A stretch of 64,000 nt of DNA from Thermolongibacillus altinsuensis (GCF_004341205.1 NZ_SLUL01000002.1:209923-273922); one strand, 5' to 3'; positions 26,000 to 35,443 are shown, counted from the stretch's first letter. Translations and numbers: made by a program. The notes: generated by a model from the sequence alone, not told the origin.

Positions 26000-26935
26000 A
26001 TGGAAGAGACAATTAGCTTACGAGAATTAGTAGAAATCATTTTAAAAGGAAAATGGCTGATTGCGATTATCACAGCAGTTGCCGTGCTTATTGCGGCATT
26101 AGCGAGTTTTGTATTAATAGATCCTGTTTATTCAGCGAAAGCAACGGTTTCCATAAATAATGGATTAGTGCCTGGAAAGCAGCAGGGAGAAACGGATAGC
26201 TATTTTAATGAAATCATTACACCGGCCGCTTATATCGAACGCGTAAAATCGCCGCAAGTCATTGAAGCAGCGATTAAAAAAAGCGGTCTTGAAAAATACA
26301 ATGTAAAACAAGTTGAGTCTAATTTAACGATTGAAAGTGTCCAAAACACAAATCTCGTGCATATTACGTTAAAAGGCACAAACCCTTCTGATGTCAAAAA
26401 AATGCTTGATTCCATTTTGCTGGCTGTGAAAGAATCATTATTTACAGAAATTCAAAAAAGAATTAAAGAAGACAGCGACCATTTTGCTGCACAGGCAAAA
26501 ATAGAAAAAGAAAAACTGGAGCGATTGCTAAAAGAGTATCGCCAAAAAGCACAAGTATTGCAACTGCCGCCATCACTTTTACTCGATGCAGTCATTTCTT
26601 ACAATAACCAATATATCATTAACTTAGATCAAGCGCGTTTACAAGGAGTTTCATCTATTACAGAAAAAGACTTAATTTCTTTAAATGAATTAAGCAACGA
26701 AATTAAATCTTCTTCTGATATTTATCGCGAATATTTAGCGAAAGAACAGCAATTACAAGCATTTGCGAAAAATTTCTCTGTTGATAATAAAGTATTGACT
26801 ATTTCGGCTCCAGTCAAGCCTGAAACGCCAGACTCGCCTAAACCGTTGTTAAACATCGCCATTGCGTTTGTGGTCAGTTTAATGACTAGTATTGGGGTAG
26901 TGTTCTTTCGACATTATTGGCAGGAGTCAAAGTAA
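26000..26935 (+). CDS. Wzz-like chain-length determinant / capsular polysaccharide protein
   Basis: A polysaccharide co-polymerase of 311 residues with two transmembrane helices (about 18-38 and 285-305) around an extracytoplasmic helical domain, as in YveK/EpsA and Wzz. The N-terminal stretch ISLRELVEIILKGKWLI and the Pro-rich segment PETPDSPKPLLN before the last helix are typical. No tyrosine kinase domain or separate kinase/phosphatase gene follows, unlike B. subtilis epsAB. The ATG at 26000 suits the SD AAGGAG; that at 25994 abuts it. It is the last gene of the TPR-ligase-Wzz unit and ends before a strong terminator. Confidence 0.85.
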   Translation: MEETISLRELVEIILKGKWLIAIITAVAVLIAALASFVLIDPVYSAKATVSINNGLVPGKQQGETDSYFNEIITPAAYIERVKSPQVIEAAIKKSGLEKYNVKQVESNLTIESVQNTNLVHITLKGTNPSDVKKMLDSILLAVKESLFTEIQKRIKEDSDHFAAQAKIEKEKLERLLKEYRQKAQVLQLPPSLLLDAVISYNNQYIINLDQARLQGVSSITEKDLISLNELSNEIKSSSDIYREYLAKEQQLQAFAKNFSVDNKVLTISAPVKPETPDSPKPLLNIAIAFVVSLMTSIGVVFFRHYWQESK

Positions 26936-26997
26936 AGATTTTTTCATTAACGAAAAACAAATTTTGGTGAAGACCGATCTAATAGTGAGATTCAACA

Positions 26998-27046
26998 CCC
27001 TCCTTTCCTGTCTATCCTAGTGATGACAGGAAAGGGGGTTTTTTTA
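26998..27046 (+). terminator. terminator after the Wzz-like gene
   Basis: CCCTCCTTTCCTGTC pairs with GACAGGAAAGGGGG around a 12-nt loop and seven T follow. Confidence 0.92.
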
Positions 27047-27356
27047 TGCACACTTAAATATAGTGGAACGAATTTAGGATTGGATGAAAGAGAGGATGAT
27101 TGCCAATTTGGTTTCATCGAAATTGCGAAGAGTTGTGCGAATCGATCGTTTTGTTTTTGAAGTATCTTTTTCATTCAATGAATTGGAAAGAATATGCCGG
27201 AATTTTAGATAATATAAACCATTATTGTTTACATATTCTTTATATGCTATTATATAGATGTGTTTGTAGGTTATTGGAGAATTCGGTCGAAATATGAAAT
27301 AAATTGTATGATTGTCTTTTCACTTTATTTGAATACGATTGCATCAGGTTTGTTTT
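27047..27356. other. gene-poor stretch between terminators
   Basis: I find no convincing gene here. A 42-codon frame (27084-27212) starts with ATGAAAGAGAGGATG but lacks a good SD and any familiar motif. The tract is moderately AT-rich and may contain the promoter for the downstream leader, for example the extended -10-like TGCTATTATATAG near 27245. Confidence 0.4.
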
Positions 27357-27390
27357 AAACAAATATGTTTCAAACATATTTGTTTTTTTC
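27357..27390 (+). terminator. terminator-like hairpin in the eps leader
   Basis: AAACAAATATGTTT and AAACATATTTGTTT form a 14-bp perfect stem with a one-base centre, followed by TTTTTT. It could be an intrinsic terminator upstream of the antitermination element. Confidence 0.75.
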
Positions 27391-27404
27391 TATGTTTTTG
27401 TGGT

Positions 27405-27580
27405 GTCTAGCAACGCAAGCTACACGAGCTTGCTTTACTTTTTGAACGATGATGTCTAGCTTCGTCGTCTAACTCTCTTCTGCCAAATAATCTTCACTCT
27501 TGAAGTGTAAGCACTTCCGCTGTCGAAGAACATTTTGGTTTCGAAGGAGTTAGGATGGCGAAATTGGGCGACTCAGTTTT
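27405..27580. repeat. structured GC-richer block, possible bcr-type repeat
   Basis: The stretch around TGTCTAGCTTCGTCGTCTAAC contains GCAAGC...GCTTGC and a longer imperfect pairing between the segment from TCGTCGTCTAACTC (about 27462) and GAGTTAGGATGGCGA (about 27550). It recalls dispersed, imperfectly palindromic repeats of Bacillaceae that begin TGTCTAGCTTC. It is not coding. Confidence 0.4.
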
Positions 27581-27584
27581 TCGG

Positions 27585-27712
27585 TGATGTCTCCTTACCG
27601 TTATCAATGGAGGCACTCGGCCATGCTGTGGGTGAGGACGATGACGGTCCGTTCACCTTAGACGCTAGTCGTCGAGGGTGTGGCGTGAGGGCGGGTTAGA
27701 TGCCCGGTTCTC
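27585..27712 (+). ncRNA. probable EAR (epsC-motif) RNA antitermination element
   Basis: This is a non-coding, GC-rich block of about 125 nt with several self-complementary parts. Examples are GGGC...GCCC near 27691-27705, a G-rich run around GGGTGAGGACGATGACGG, and CTAGTCGTCGAGGGTG. It lies directly before an epsC homologue in an exopolysaccharide operon. In B. subtilis the EAR element sits between epsB and epsC and lets RNA polymerase pass terminators throughout the long operon. Position, size and structure fit; a covariance-model match has not been run. The operon downstream is about 15 kb, the situation in which processive antitermination is needed. Confidence 0.72.
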
Positions 27713-27713
27713 A

Positions 27714-27767
27714 TAAATATTTAATGACAAAGCATATGCATATATATGTTTTGTCATTAAATATTTA
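27714..27767 (+). promoter_or_regulatory. 18-bp perfect AT-rich hairpin between EAR and epsC
   Basis: TAAATATTTAATGACAAA (27714-27731) and its exact complement (27750-27767) flank an 18-nt loop containing GCATATGC. There is no T-tail. It lies 15-30 nt before the SD AAGGGAG of the next gene. Confidence 0.7.
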
Positions 27768-27799
27768 GCTTCGATTTCAAATGAAGGGAGACGCAGACA

Positions 27800-29641
27800 T
27801 TGGCGTATCGAACAAGATTAACATTTTTAGTTTTACTCGATTCACTCATTGTTTTAACAGCTATCTATTTCAGTCTTTTTACACTTCATCCGAATGTAAA
27901 CATATTGAAATATAAGCCCGTGCTTTTATCGGCAGTGGTTCTTCTCGGCAGTCATCATATGTTTGCTTTTATTTATGGTCTCTATCATAAAGCGTGGGAG
28001 TATGCAAGTATCGGAGAATTAACAGCAATCGTAAAGGCCGTTACCTTTTCTATTATGACAACGTCCGTTGTACAATGGTTCATATATCAAGATATTTACG
28101 TTCGCGCCTTGGCAATTACGTGGATGATTCATATTCTTCTTATCGGAGGATCGCGCCTCGTTTGGCGGGTGTACCGTGATCACCATATAAAACCGGCAAC
28201 GGCAAAGAAGCGTACGCTCATTATCGGAGCAGGGGCGGCAGGAACGATGGTCACTCGACAATTATTGAACAATCATGAAGCAGAGTTACAACCGGTTGCC
28301 TTTATCGATGATGATCCAAATAAACAAAAACTCCATTTTTACGGTGTTCCAGTCGTCGGAAGTACAGAGGATATTGAAAAAATTGTCGAGTTATTACATA
28401 TCGATCATATTGTCATTGCCATTCCATCATTAACACAGAAACAACTGAACCGCATATTTAACGAATGTACAAAAACAAAAGCAAAAACACAAATTGTTCC
28501 TAAACTTGAAGATATTGTAACAGGGAAAGTATCTGTCAGTCAATTTCGAGATGTCCAAGTAGAAGACTTGTTAGGACGTGAACCTGTCGAATTAGACATC
28601 GAAAGCATTTCTAGCTATATCAAAGATAAAGTCATTCTTGTTACTGGTGCAGGCGGTTCGATCGGTTCCGAAATTTGCCGACAAGTATGTCGGTTTAACC
28701 CGAAAAAAATTGTCCTCCTAGGTCATGGCGAAAATAGCATTTATCAAATTGATATGGAACTCCGCAATACATATAAAGACCAGGTTGAAATCGTTCCTGT
28801 CATCGGCGACATTCAAGACCGTGATCGCATGTTTGAAGTCATGGAAGAACATCGACCGCATGTCGTCTACCATGCAGCAGCACATAAGCACGTTCCATTG
28901 ATGGAATATAACCCAAAAGAAGCGGTAAAAAACAATATTTTCGGTACAAAGAACGTCGCCGAAGCCGCCGATACATTTGGTGTTGAGACCTTTGTGTTAA
29001 TCTCAACAGACAAAGCTGTTAACCCGACTAACGTAATGGGCGCGACAAAACGAATTGCTGAAATGATTATTCAGCAACTCGACAAAAAAAGCAAAACGAA
29101 GTTTGTCGCCGTTCGTTTCGGAAACGTACTCGGAAGCCGTGGCAGCGTCATTCCATTATTTAAAAAGCAAATTCAAGCCGGTGGTCCTGTCACCGTCACC
29201 CATCCAGACATGACACGCTACTTTATGACCATTCCAGAAGCGTCACAACTTGTTATTCAAGCTGGGGCACTCGCGAAAGGCGGGGAAATCTTCGTCCTTG
29301 ACATGGGTGAGCCGGTGAAGATTGTGGATCTAGCGAAAAATCTTATTAAGTTATCAGGATACACTGTTGAAGAGATTGGCATTGAATTTACAGGAATTCG
29401 CCCAGGGGAGAAGATGTTTGAAGAGCTTCTGAATGAGAATGAAGTGCACCCAGAGCAGATTTTCCCGAAAATTTATGTAGGAAAATCAGTAGATATTGAT
29501 GAAAAGATGTTCACGGAGCTTTTATTTGATATTGAAAGAACAAAAGACCAAAATAAGCTAAAAGAAAAATTGCTTTATTTTTCTAATTTTAAAATATTAA
29601 CTAACACAAAGCAGAGAGATAAAATATCCTTCATAATTTAA
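27800..29641 (+). CDS. epsC: UDP-GlcNAc 4,6-dehydratase, CapD/EpsC family
   Basis: A membrane-bound nucleotide-sugar dehydratase that converts UDP-GlcNAc to the 4-keto-6-deoxy sugar, the first step to UDP-diacetylbacillosamine. Four hydrophobic helices lie in residues 1-115. A first NAD-binding-like domain follows (TLIIGAGAAGTMV, about 134-146). The catalytic SDR domain begins with VILVTGAGGSIGSEICRQV (about 276-294) and includes STDKAVNPTNVMGATKR (active-site Lys in place of the SDR Tyr pattern) and MTRYFMTIPEA. The 613 residues match EpsC (598). The start is TTG with SD AAGGGAG. It heads the large glycan operon, right after the EAR element. Confidence 0.9.
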   Translation: MAYRTRLTFLVLLDSLIVLTAIYFSLFTLHPNVNILKYKPVLLSAVVLLGSHHMFAFIYGLYHKAWEYASIGELTAIVKAVTFSIMTTSVVQWFIYQDIYVRALAITWMIHILLIGGSRLVWRVYRDHHIKPATAKKRTLIIGAGAAGTMVTRQLLNNHEAELQPVAFIDDDPNKQKLHFYGVPVVGSTEDIEKIVELLHIDHIVIAIPSLTQKQLNRIFNECTKTKAKTQIVPKLEDIVTGKVSVSQFRDVQVEDLLGREPVELDIESISSYIKDKVILVTGAGGSIGSEICRQVCRFNPKKIVLLGHGENSIYQIDMELRNTYKDQVEIVPVIGDIQDRDRMFEVMEEHRPHVVYHAAAHKHVPLMEYNPKEAVKNNIFGTKNVAEAADTFGVETFVLISTDKAVNPTNVMGATKRIAEMIIQQLDKKSKTKFVAVRFGNVLGSRGSVIPLFKKQIQAGGPVTVTHPDMTRYFMTIPEASQLVIQAGALAKGGEIFVLDMGEPVKIVDLAKNLIKLSGYTVEEIGIEFTGIRPGEKMFEELLNENEVHPEQIFPKIYVGKSVDIDEKMFTELLFDIERTKDQNKLKEKLLYFSNFKILTNTKQRDKISFII

Positions 29642-29683
29642 TAATAATGATAAAATTTTTTAAGATTGTAAGGTGTAAATAAA

Positions 29684-31135
29684 ATGCTAAGACATATTAT
29701 TAATTATATACCTGCAAAAATTGTGCCCGGAATGGTAAATTTTTTAGCATTAGCTATTTATGCGAGAATATTAACAGATGCTGAATATGGGAGATACTCG
29801 ATTGTAATAGCTTCGACATCAATGGTACAAACTATTTTCTTTGCATGGATACGAATGGGATTAGAAAGGTATCTACAACATTATAAAACAAAAGGTCAAC
29901 TAGAGATTTTTCTAACTAATGTTAGAATAAATTTTATATTAGTTTCTATTATAGTGAGTGTTTTATGGTTAACAATTGTATCCATGTTACCTTTAAGTCT
30001 GGAGCTAAAGGAATCTCTTTTTATCGGGTTGCCTCTAGCAATTATACAGTCGTATTATGAACAGACATTGTCTACCTATCGTGCGGAGCTAAACTCTAAA
30101 AGATATTCTTATTTATCTATTTTTCGATCATTATTAATTTTCCCCTTTTCTCTGTTTTTTATTTATATTTTACGTTTTAATGAGCAGGGAATATTATTGG
30201 GGATAATTTTGGGAAATTTATTTCCTTTATTAATTAGTGTCTTGGTTGGTCAAAAATATAAATTAAATTTATCTTGTATTGATATGGGGATAAATAGAAA
30301 TTTATTGTACTATGGAGCGCCATTAACTATTACTTTTTTGTTGAGTTTTATAATTTCTACCTCTGATCGCTTTATTATACAGTATATCTTAGGAGTGGAG
30401 GCTGTAGGCATTTATTCTATTGCTTATGATTTGGTAACTCAAGTATTAACAATGATTTTTATGATTATTAACTTAGCAGCATATCCTATTATTATAAAGG
30501 AAATAGAAAGTAAGCCGTTATCTGAAGTAAAGGAAAGAATTAATCAATATGGACTTATTTCATTTGGTGTTATGTTCCCAAGTGTGACTGGATTTATAAT
30601 GTTATCTCCATTTATAGCAGAATTAATTCTTGGAGATACATCCAATAATGAAGTTAAAGTAAGTATATTAAAATGGATTGCTTTTTCTACATTAATAATG
30701 GGGATTAAATCTTATTTTGTAGATTTTTCATATCAATTAGGAAAAAAAACATATTTACAAATATGGTCTAGCCTAGTAGCCGCCTTGTCTAATATAATAT
30801 TAAACTTTTTACTAATACCAAAATATAAAGTTATGGGAGCGGTTTATGCTACGGTTTTTTCATATATTTTAGGGTTGATTATTAGTATAGTTATAGGTCA
30901 AAAAGTTTTTTCTTTAAAAATAGATATTAAGGAAATTACCAAAATAATTTTTGCTTCTGTTATTTTAATTTTCTCTTTATATATAACCCCTTTTGATTCG
31001 GTGAATTTGTTGAATTTTGTTATTAATATACTAATAGGGATTCTAGCTTATTCTGTGGTTGTAATTTATTTGAATATAGGAAATATTAGAGGAATTTTTA
31101 ATAGAGATATCTTTAACTTTATCAAAAACAACTAG
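29684..31135 (+). CDS. Wzx-like lipid-linked oligosaccharide flippase
   Basis: A polytopic membrane protein (483 residues) of the MATE/MOP flippase superfamily that should move undecaprenyl-linked repeat units across the membrane. About twelve to fourteen hydrophobic helices are visible. The N-terminus IINYIPAKIVPGMVNFLALAIYARILT and the STSDRFIIQYILGVEAVGIYSIAYDL segment (read as STSDRFIIQYILG and EAVGIYSIAYDL) are typical of polysaccharide-biosynthesis flippases. Codon use is strongly AT-biased compared with epsC upstream. SD AAGGTG precedes the ATG. It is followed by the polymerase 10 bp later. Confidence 0.88.
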   Translation: MLRHIINYIPAKIVPGMVNFLALAIYARILTDAEYGRYSIVIASTSMVQTIFFAWIRMGLERYLQHYKTKGQLEIFLTNVRINFILVSIIVSVLWLTIVSMLPLSLELKESLFIGLPLAIIQSYYEQTLSTYRAELNSKRYSYLSIFRSLLIFPFSLFFIYILRFNEQGILLGIILGNLFPLLISVLVGQKYKLNLSCIDMGINRNLLYYGAPLTITFLLSFIISTSDRFIIQYILGVEAVGIYSIAYDLVTQVLTMIFMIINLAAYPIIIKEIESKPLSEVKERINQYGLISFGVMFPSVTGFIMLSPFIAELILGDTSNNEVKVSILKWIAFSTLIMGIKSYFVDFSYQLGKKTYLQIWSSLVAALSNIILNFLLIPKYKVMGAVYATVFSYILGLIISIVIGQKVFSLKIDIKEITKIIFASVILIFSLYITPFDSVNLLNFVINILIGILAYSVVVIYLNIGNIRGIFNRDIFNFIKNN

Positions 31136-31145
31136 GTGAAATAAA

Positions 31146-32375
31146 ATGAAAATTGTATTTATTTTACTTTGTTTATTAGGTATGTTTTATTTTGTAATTA
31201 AAAAAAGGCATTTTGATTTTTTTTCAATTGCGTTTTTTTCAACCTTAATTTATTTTATGCCAGGATTTTTTGGTTATGTATTAGAGCCTGGAAGTAATTT
31301 TTATAAACCAATAATCACTAAAACATATTTTACTATGATCTTAGTTATTATATTTATCATTATTACAGCTATTCTATTCGATTTTATGTATGTGAAAAAA
31401 AAAATAAAATTAGAGATTTCGGGTATTAATAAAAGTGTATACGTGATTGTTTTTTTAGCGTTAGTAGGATTTATTTTATCTTTGATCACTATTGGTCCAC
31501 AGTTATTGTCACCAGATAAAGGTATTATTTTAGAAAATATAAATCGTTGGCAATTATTATGGGTGACATCTTCTATAGTTGGATGCATTGTTTCTTATTT
31601 ACAGAAAAAAAAGTTATTATTTGTAATATGCCTAATTTTGCTATTAATAGATATGTATATAGGCTTTAGAGTTAATTTAGCAATAACCTTGATAGCATTA
31701 TTAGTTATAAAATTTTCTAAAGGCAATTATAGAACAGTGTTAATAAAAAAATGGAAATGGATATTAAGTGGGGTACTTGTATCTATTCTGTTCTTTATTT
31801 ACAAACCTATATATAGGTTTGTGAAAATAGGTGATTGGGGAACGATTAAACATCTGTTAACAGATCTAAATTTTTATTTATATTCATTAAGTAAATCTGA
31901 ACCATTTTATATTCAGACAATATTAAATGAAGTTAACAGAATTGAATATCATATTGGGCTCAGCCATTTTCAATCAATAATTTATCAATTTATATTATTT
32001 GCTCCGCAGCTTGGTGCTGAAATTAAATCTTTTAATTCAATTTTTCAAAGCGAGTTATTTCCTTCCGTAACCTGGGGAATGGGAAATAATATCTGGGCTG
32101 AAATGATTAGTAGTGGCGGATTCCCATTATTACTATTTTTCCTTTTGATATATTGCTCCTTTATATATATAGGAAATTATTGTTTTTTATCAATTGATAA
32201 TCCCGTGGTTAAAGGAACTTTATCTATTGTTTTAACTTATTTTACTTTTTATATTCATCGAAATGAATTACTTTATATGGTAAATTTGTCTAAACGAATA
32301 TTATTTATTGTAATTATTGGTGTATTAGTTTCTATGATATTTTCCAAAAGGAAGCATTATAAAAATAAACTTTAA
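31146..32375 (+). CDS. Wzy-like O-antigen/exopolysaccharide polymerase
   Basis: A very hydrophobic, AT-rich gene product of 409 residues with about ten or more predicted transmembrane helices. A soluble loop (about 245-320) contains GLSHFQSIIYQF and WGMGNNIWAEMISSGGFP, an arrangement seen in oligosaccharide-repeat-unit polymerases. Sequence conservation in Wzy proteins is low, so the call rests on topology, the loop and the position between the flippase and the amidotransferase. It probably polymerises the flipped repeat unit on the outer face of the membrane. Confidence 0.75.
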   Translation: MKIVFILLCLLGMFYFVIKKRHFDFFSIAFFSTLIYFMPGFFGYVLEPGSNFYKPIITKTYFTMILVIIFIIITAILFDFMYVKKKIKLEISGINKSVYVIVFLALVGFILSLITIGPQLLSPDKGIILENINRWQLLWVTSSIVGCIVSYLQKKKLLFVICLILLLIDMYIGFRVNLAITLIALLVIKFSKGNYRTVLIKKWKWILSGVLVSILFFIYKPIYRFVKIGDWGTIKHLLTDLNFYLYSLSKSEPFYIQTILNEVNRIEYHIGLSHFQSIIYQFILFAPQLGAEIKSFNSIFQSELFPSVTWGMGNNIWAEMISSGGFPLLLFFLLIYCSFIYIGNYCFLSIDNPVVKGTLSIVLTYFTFYIHRNELLYMVNLSKRILFIVIIGVLVSMIFSKRKHYKNKL

Positions 32376-32398
32376 GAACGGAATGTCGGGGTTAGAAT

Positions 32399-34321
32399 AT
32401 GTGCGGAATATTAGGTTTTCTTAACAAATCGAAAAAATTTAAAAAATATGAATCTGAAATAATTATTAAGAAAATGCTAGATAGCATATACCATAGAGGA
32501 CCAGATGGTTTTGGGATCTGGTCTAACACTCAAGGAAATTTATTTTTAGGGCATAGACGTTTGTCAATAATAGACTTGAGTTCTAACGGTAAGCAACCAA
32601 TGACCAGTAAAACTGGTAGGTTCACCATAACATTTAATGGTGAGATATATAATTTTGATGAGATTAGAAAAGAAATTTTAAAAGTAAATAATTATAGGTT
32701 TGAGAGTAACACAGATACAGAAGTTATTCTGGCTGCTTGCGAGACATGGGGAATATTACAATCGTTAAAAAAATTTATAGGTATGTTTGCTATTGCGCTT
32801 TTTGACGACAAAGAAAACTGTCTATATCTTATAAGAGATCGATTAGGAGAAAAACCTTTATATTATGGTTGGCAAGGAGATTCATTTATTTTTGCTTCAG
32901 AATTAAAGGCTTTTAGAGAACATATAGACTTTAAAGGTAAAATTGATAGAGATGTTCTATCCTTATATTTTAAGTATAATTATATCCCATCTCCTTTTTC
33001 TATTTATAAGGATATCTACAAATTACCACCAGCATCAGTTTTGAAAATGGATTTAACGACATATGAGTATAAAATTTTTAAATATTGGGATATTGATACT
33101 ACAAATAAATTTGATACTTCTTATAGTGATGAAGAATTAATAGAACAGTTAGAAAAGTTAATTTTACAATCTGTAAGGAGACAAATGCTTTCTTCTGATG
33201 TTCCTATTGGAGCATTTTTGTCAGGTGGAGTAGATTCATCTACAATTGTCGCTTTGATGCAATCTTTAAGTGATAAACCGATCAATACTTTTTCAATTGG
33301 TTTTTTTGAAAAAGACTATAATGAGGCGAATTTTGCTAGGGATGTAGCTAAGTATTTAGGAACTAATCATACGGAACTATACGTAGAACCTCATAAAACG
33401 TATGATATTATTCAAAAAATAGCTACCTACTATGATGAACCATTTGCAGATTCCTCCCAAGTTCCAACTTTTTTAGTTAGTCAGTTAGCAAAAAAGGACG
33501 TCACTGTAGTCCTATCCGGAGACGGTGGAGATGAATTATTTGGGGGATATACAAGATATTTGCTTATAAATGACTTCTGGAAAAAAATCAATTATATTCC
33601 TTTATCGTTAAGAAAAGTAATGGCTAAAACAATAAATCTAGTTGAAAGTCTTCAAATTCAAAAATTTCTTGATTCTTCTATTCAAAAGAAAATGTATCAA
33701 ATTTTTCGTGGAGCTGATTTGTTAACCATTAAATATCCAGAAGAGCTATACAATCATTTTGTATCAAGTTGGAATCAATCTAATGAAATTGTGTTAGGGT
33801 CAAAACCTATAGATGCCTTTATTACTTCAGCTGAAGTAGGTTCACTAGCTAGACAATTGTCTTTTTATGAATGGATGATGTTCGTCGATTTAAACATGTA
33901 TCTTCCTGATGATATTTTGGTAAAGGTAGATAGAGCGAGTATGGCTGTAAGTTTAGAGACTCGGGTTCCTTTGCTAGATCACAATATTGTAGAATTTGCA
34001 TGGAAACTTCCTTTTAACCAAAAAGTTCGAGGCAATACAAGTAAATGGATTTTAAAACAAATAATGTACAAGTATTTGCCAAAAGAATTAATGGACAGGC
34101 CAAAAAAAGGTTTTGGTGTGCCCGTTGGACAATGGATTAAAGGACCACTAAGAGAATGGGCTGAAGACTTATTAAATGAGAAAACATTAAAAGAACAGGG
34201 ATTTTTAAATACTAAAATAGTAAGAGAAAAATGGGAAGAGCATCTTTTAGGGATAAGGAATTTGCAGCCTCAGCTATGGAGTATATTAATGTTTCAATCA
34301 TGGTTAAAAGAAAATCAGTAA
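32399..34321 (+). CDS. glutamine-hydrolysing asparagine synthase-type amidotransferase
   Basis: A 640-residue AsnB-family enzyme. The N-terminal Ntn-hydrolase domain begins MCGILGFL, with Cys2 as the glutaminase nucleophile, and includes HRGPDGFG and HRRLSIIDLS. The synthase domain has the PP-loop FLSGGVDSSTI (about 272-282), VLSGDGGDELFGGY and LPDDILVKVDRASMA...ETRVPLLDH. In polysaccharide clusters such homologues (for example P. aeruginosa WbpS) amidate uronic acids on nucleotide sugars or glycans. A UDP-sugar dehydrogenase gene (37585) in the same operon makes that role likely here, but asparagine synthesis cannot be excluded from sequence alone. Confidence 0.9.
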   Translation: MCGILGFLNKSKKFKKYESEIIIKKMLDSIYHRGPDGFGIWSNTQGNLFLGHRRLSIIDLSSNGKQPMTSKTGRFTITFNGEIYNFDEIRKEILKVNNYRFESNTDTEVILAACETWGILQSLKKFIGMFAIALFDDKENCLYLIRDRLGEKPLYYGWQGDSFIFASELKAFREHIDFKGKIDRDVLSLYFKYNYIPSPFSIYKDIYKLPPASVLKMDLTTYEYKIFKYWDIDTTNKFDTSYSDEELIEQLEKLILQSVRRQMLSSDVPIGAFLSGGVDSSTIVALMQSLSDKPINTFSIGFFEKDYNEANFARDVAKYLGTNHTELYVEPHKTYDIIQKIATYYDEPFADSSQVPTFLVSQLAKKDVTVVLSGDGGDELFGGYTRYLLINDFWKKINYIPLSLRKVMAKTINLVESLQIQKFLDSSIQKKMYQIFRGADLLTIKYPEELYNHFVSSWNQSNEIVLGSKPIDAFITSAEVGSLARQLSFYEWMMFVDLNMYLPDDILVKVDRASMAVSLETRVPLLDHNIVEFAWKLPFNQKVRGNTSKWILKQIMYKYLPKELMDRPKKGFGVPVGQWIKGPLREWAEDLLNEKTLKEQGFLNTKIVREKWEEHLLGIRNLQPQLWSILMFQSWLKENQ

Positions 34322-34333
34322 TAGGTGTTTTAT

Positions 34334-35443
34334 ATGAAAAAAATAAAGTTGATGTTATTAGCTCCCTCACTTAGGGGCGGGGGATCGGAAAGAGTTATGT
34401 TAAATTTGATAAAAAATTTTGATCGTAGAGTTTTTGATTTATATTTTGTATTAGTAAAAAAAGAAGGACCATATGAGAAAGAGATTCCCAACGATGTACA
34501 AGTGTTTGATTTAAACTGTCGAAGAACTCTGAAAGCTTGGAGATCGTTAATCAAATGTATAGATATTATTAAACCGGATGTAATTTTATCGACGGCTTCA
34601 CAGTTAAATATCCTACTTTTAATGATTAAACCATTAATACCTAAGAAGACAAAAATTATTATAAGAGAGGGAAGTATACCTTCGGAAAATATTCAATCTA
34701 ATAGAATTTTATGGAGATATTTGTACAGAAAATATTATAATCAGGCAGATGTGATTATATGTCAATCTAGTTTTATGAAAAAAGATTTAGTAGATAATTT
34801 TAAGGTTGATAGATCGAAAATTAAGTGTATTTATAATCCTGTTAATTTTGAAAATATTAATATGCTTATTAAAGAGAAGAAAAATCCTTATCTAAACTAT
34901 AATAAAAATCTGCAATGTATAAACATTTTAACTGTTGGAAGATTAAGTAGTGAGAAGGGACATAGGGAGCTAATTAAAAGCATACCATTATTAAAAATGA
35001 AAAGATCAAATGCAAATTTATTTATTTTAGGTGAAGGTCCATTAAAGAATGAACTTTTTTCATTAGTTAGAGAATTGAATCTAGAAGATTGTGTTTATTT
35101 TGTAGGATTTCAGAAAAATCCCTTTGTATGGATGAAGTATGCAGACCTTTTCATTTTACCTTCAAAGTATGAAGGATTACCTAATGCTTTGTTAGAAGCA
35201 ATAGCTTGCCAAGTACCAGTAATTGTAACGAATCATCCTGGCGGCACAAAGGAGATAATGAAAATTACTCAACAAACTCATCGCATTATCGATGAGTTTA
35301 CTTGGGATGATTGGTGGTTTGAAAAACCTACTAAAAAAACATATGAAATATTAGAAGAAAATTTTAATATCTTAAAAATTGTTAATAAATATGAGAGTCT
35401 AATATTAGAACTTTTTGAGGTTAGAAAAAATGGGGAAAATTAA
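34334..35443 (+). CDS. glycosyltransferase family 4 protein
   Basis: A GT-B glycosyltransferase of 369 residues that probably adds one sugar of the repeat unit at the inner membrane face. The N-terminus KLMLLAPSLRGGGSERVMLNL and the C-terminal donor site with ILTVGRLSSEKGH, GEGPLKNEL, VYFVGF and LFILPSKYEGLPNALLEA (the E-x7-E motif) are typical of GT4. The ATG at 34334 is preferred over the GTG at 34325 for spacing from the AGGTG SD. It overlaps the next gene by 14 bp. Donor and acceptor are unknown. Confidence 0.88.
   Translation: MKKIKLMLLAPSLRGGGSERVMLNLIKNFDRRVFDLYFVLVKKEGPYEKEIPNDVQVFDLNCRRTLKAWRSLIKCIDIIKPDVILSTASQLNILLLMIKPLIPKKTKIIIREGSIPSENIQSNRILWRYLYRKYYNQADVIICQSSFMKKDLVDNFKVDRSKIKCIYNPVNFENINMLIKEKKNPYLNYNKNLQCINILTVGRLSSEKGHRELIKSIPLLKMKRSNANLFILGEGPLKNELFSLVRELNLEDCVYFVGFQKNPFVWMKYADLFILPSKYEGLPNALLEAIACQVPVIVTNHPGGTKEIMKITQQTHRIIDEFTWDDWWFEKPTKKTYEILEENFNILKIVNKYESLILELFEVRKNGEN

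Noticed and set aside
27084..27212. 42-codon ORF in the gap before the eps leader
   Set aside because: No SD, no recognisable motif, in a region otherwise without coding character.
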